This document shows, piece after piece, positions 5,635 through 6,957 of a DNA stretch of 6,957 nucleotides. A program made the position numbers and the translations under genes. This DNA is from Christensenella sp. UBA1224 (lineage in GTDB: Bacteria > Bacillota > Clostridia > Christensenellales > Aristaeellaceae): NCBI GenBank assembly GCA_002309235.1, contig DBXA01000167.1:35651-42607 (forward strand). Direction: 5' to 3'. Within the stretch, counting starts at the first letter, position 1. Every line of letters starts with the position of its first letter. The notes beneath the pieces were generated by a model, which saw only the letters and a list, made by a program, of their open reading frames with translations, searched no databases and was not told the origin of the DNA.

Positions 5635-6957
5635 TTACTTGAGGCCAAGTGCATCGAGTTTGGCATCGATGACAGTCTGAACACCAAGGGCTTCCATTTC
5701 AGCCACATATACATCAAAGGTATCCAGAGAACGGGTCCCCATGATAAATGCAGCTGCGTTTTCCTGACGGGCAGTTTTGATCAGTGCTTCGGCATCGGCA
5801 ACAGTGTCAATTACATCGGCAGAATAGAGTACGTTGGGAACATTGTAATCACCATCAAAGGCATAGGGCTTAAGAGCTTTGTTGCAGGCATAGAACTTCA
5901 TCATCTCATTGTAAGAAGCATAGCTCATAGCCTGGTCCATAAGGCTGGCATCTCCATCCAGATAAGCCATGATCACATCAGCGCCTTCCGCCTCACGGCT
6001 GTTCCAAACAGCACTGGTACGGCAGGTAATGCACTGCTGATTCCAGAAAGAATTGGTATTGGCTTCTCCCGGGATGCCAAGATCGCGCCAGATGGCCGGA
6101 TTACCGTCATAAGCAAGAGCCGTTTCATCGGAAGGATCGCCCCACGCTTCACCTTTAAAGCCAAGCAGTGTGCTCAGTGACCAGTAAGGAGTCAGGAGCA
6201 TATCGCCGAAGCGAACAGCAGCCTCAACGTTCTTACAGGCGTCGGTGATCATGAAACCAATACCGCGTCCGATCGTCGTGCCGGCAAAGACAGCATTGCG
6301 TTCACCGGTAGGTCCTTCCATTGGGGAAAGGGTGAAGTACTGATACCAACGGTTCGATTCGCCGCCGCGCATTACAGCGCGCTCGGGGCCCCATCCGATG
6401 ATGACGCCGAACTTATTGCCTTTGGGATCCTCGCCCAAGGTCTGCAGGTCGGCCACGCTGATGGAGAATGCATTTTCCAGGATCAGGCCTTCCTTATACA
6501 GTTCGTTGGCAAAAGCCAGCGCATCTTTATAGGTATCTTCCAAATAGCAGGCAGTGATGGTATTGTCCTTATTCATCCTGTAATGACCCTGCGGATACAC
6601 CATGAACGAGTTAGCGATCCAGGTCACAAAGTAATCCATCTCATTTGCATAGAAACAGAGCGGTACTTCATCGGAAGGATCACCGTTGCCGTTGACATCC
6701 GTATCACGGATCCATTCCAAGAAAGCTTTGAACTCTTCCGTAGTCTGGGGCATGCCGGGCTCATAATCCGCCATCCAGGGCATATAATACCAGGCACGTC
6801 CGGAGCCGTACAGGCAATGGAAGCATTCATTGACATCGGGCAAAGAATAGACCAGATCGTCATTGGCCGTCAGCAGTTCCCGTATGCTCGGATTCTCCTC
6901 AAGCAGTTGGTAGGTATTGGGAGCGATCTCTTCGGTGAGATACTCATCCAGCGGAAC
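5635..6957 (-). CDS. ABC transporter extracellular solute-binding protein, sugar type (LplA/YtcQ-like), N-terminus outside window
   Basis: The frame stays open to the window edge, so the signal peptide and lipobox are missing; about 440 residues up to the TAA are visible. These proteins capture a sugar or oligosaccharide outside the cell and hand it to a two-permease importer. Signs of the family: 'VPLDEYLTEEIAPNTYQLLEENP' at the visible start, 'MPQTTEEFKAFLEWIRD' followed by the calcium-loop-like 'DTDVNGNGDPSDEVPL', 'LEDTYKDALAFANELYKEGLI', 'GVIIGWGPE', 'FGDMLLTPYWSLSTLLGFKGE' and a C-terminal 'FIMGTRSLDTFDVYVAEMEALG'. It carries eight cysteines, including C-F-H-C (6825-6814) and C-I-T-C (6033-6022), unusual for a secreted Firmicute protein. 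It precedes the dehydrogenase/isomerase operon but is separated by a hairpin and a promoter, so it is probably expressed at a different level. The permease genes would lie upstream, outside the window. The ligand is unknown. Confidence 0.88.
   Translation of the reverse strand, partial: VPLDEYLTEEIAPNTYQLLEENPSIRELLTANDDLVYSLPDVNECFHCLYGSGRAWYYMPWMADYEPGMPQTTEEFKAFLEWIRDTDVNGNGDPSDEVPLCFYANEMDYFVTWIANSFMVYPQGHYRMNKDNTITACYLEDTYKDALAFANELYKEGLILENAFSISVADLQTLGEDPKGNKFGVIIGWGPERAVMRGGESNRWYQYFTLSPMEGPTGERNAVFAGTTIGRGIGFMITDACKNVEAAVRFGDMLLTPYWSLSTLLGFKGEAWGDPSDETALAYDGNPAIWRDLGIPGEANTNSFWNQQCITCRTSAVWNSREAEGADVIMAYLDGDASLMDQAMSYASYNEMMKFYACNKALKPYAFDGDYNVPNVLYSADVIDTVADAEALIKTARQENAAAFIMGTRSLDTFDVYVAEMEALGVQTVIDAKLDALGLK

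Noticed and set aside
6841..6843. TTG as the start of the solute-binding protein
   Set aside because: The frame continues without a stop to the window edge and the 38 additional residues match the family, so the gene is cut by the window and does not start here.

Overview
The window looks like a chromosomal stretch from a Gram-positive anaerobe, most likely a Clostridia-type Firmicute (Lachnospiraceae, Oscillospiraceae or Christensenellales are the natural places to look). The basis is strong AAGGAG-type ribosome binding sites, GTG starts, an LplA/YtcQ-type solute-binding protein, a GH127-type glycosidase end, and roughly balanced GC judged by eye. No tRNA, rRNA, CRISPR array, insertion sequence or phage gene was seen.

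Layout. 1-456 (+): the 3' end of a gene whose product resembles the C-terminal beta-sandwich of GH127 (beta-L-arabinofuranosidase-like) enzymes. Every other gene is on the minus strand and converges on it. Read in the direction of minus-strand transcription they are: (a) 6957-5635, a sugar-type ABC transporter solute-binding protein whose N-terminus lies outside the window, followed by a terminator-like hairpin; (b) a 207-base intergenic region with two nested inverted-repeat structures and a perfect TATAAT box; (c) a tight three-gene operon, 5427-2432, encoding an iron-containing alcohol dehydrogenase, a TIM-barrel sugar isomerase/epimerase and a D-2-hydroxyacid dehydrogenase, with gaps of only 18 and 38 bases; (d) a 144-base gap with a perfect 12-bp inverted repeat; (e) a two-gene unit, 2287-520, encoding a 103-residue protein of unknown function (GTG start) and a 478-residue secreted/membrane thiol-disulfide protein with two thioredoxin-like domains fused to a CcdA/DsbD-type membrane domain.

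How the parts may work together. Solute-binding protein plus two dehydrogenases plus an isomerase is the profile of an uptake-and-catabolism locus for a sugar, sugar acid or polyol; the substrate cannot be read from the sequence. The GH127-like gene on the opposite strand fits a plant-glycan setting but is transcriptionally separate. The thiol-disulfide unit appears unrelated metabolically, although the solute-binding protein is oddly cysteine-rich for a secreted Firmicute protein (eight cysteines, two CxxC pairs), which leaves open a connection to extracytoplasmic redox control.

The least explained items are the small GTG-start gene coupled to the double-thioredoxin/CcdA fusion, the dehydrogenase-isomerase-dehydrogenase operon of unknown substrate, and the inverted repeats that precede both units.
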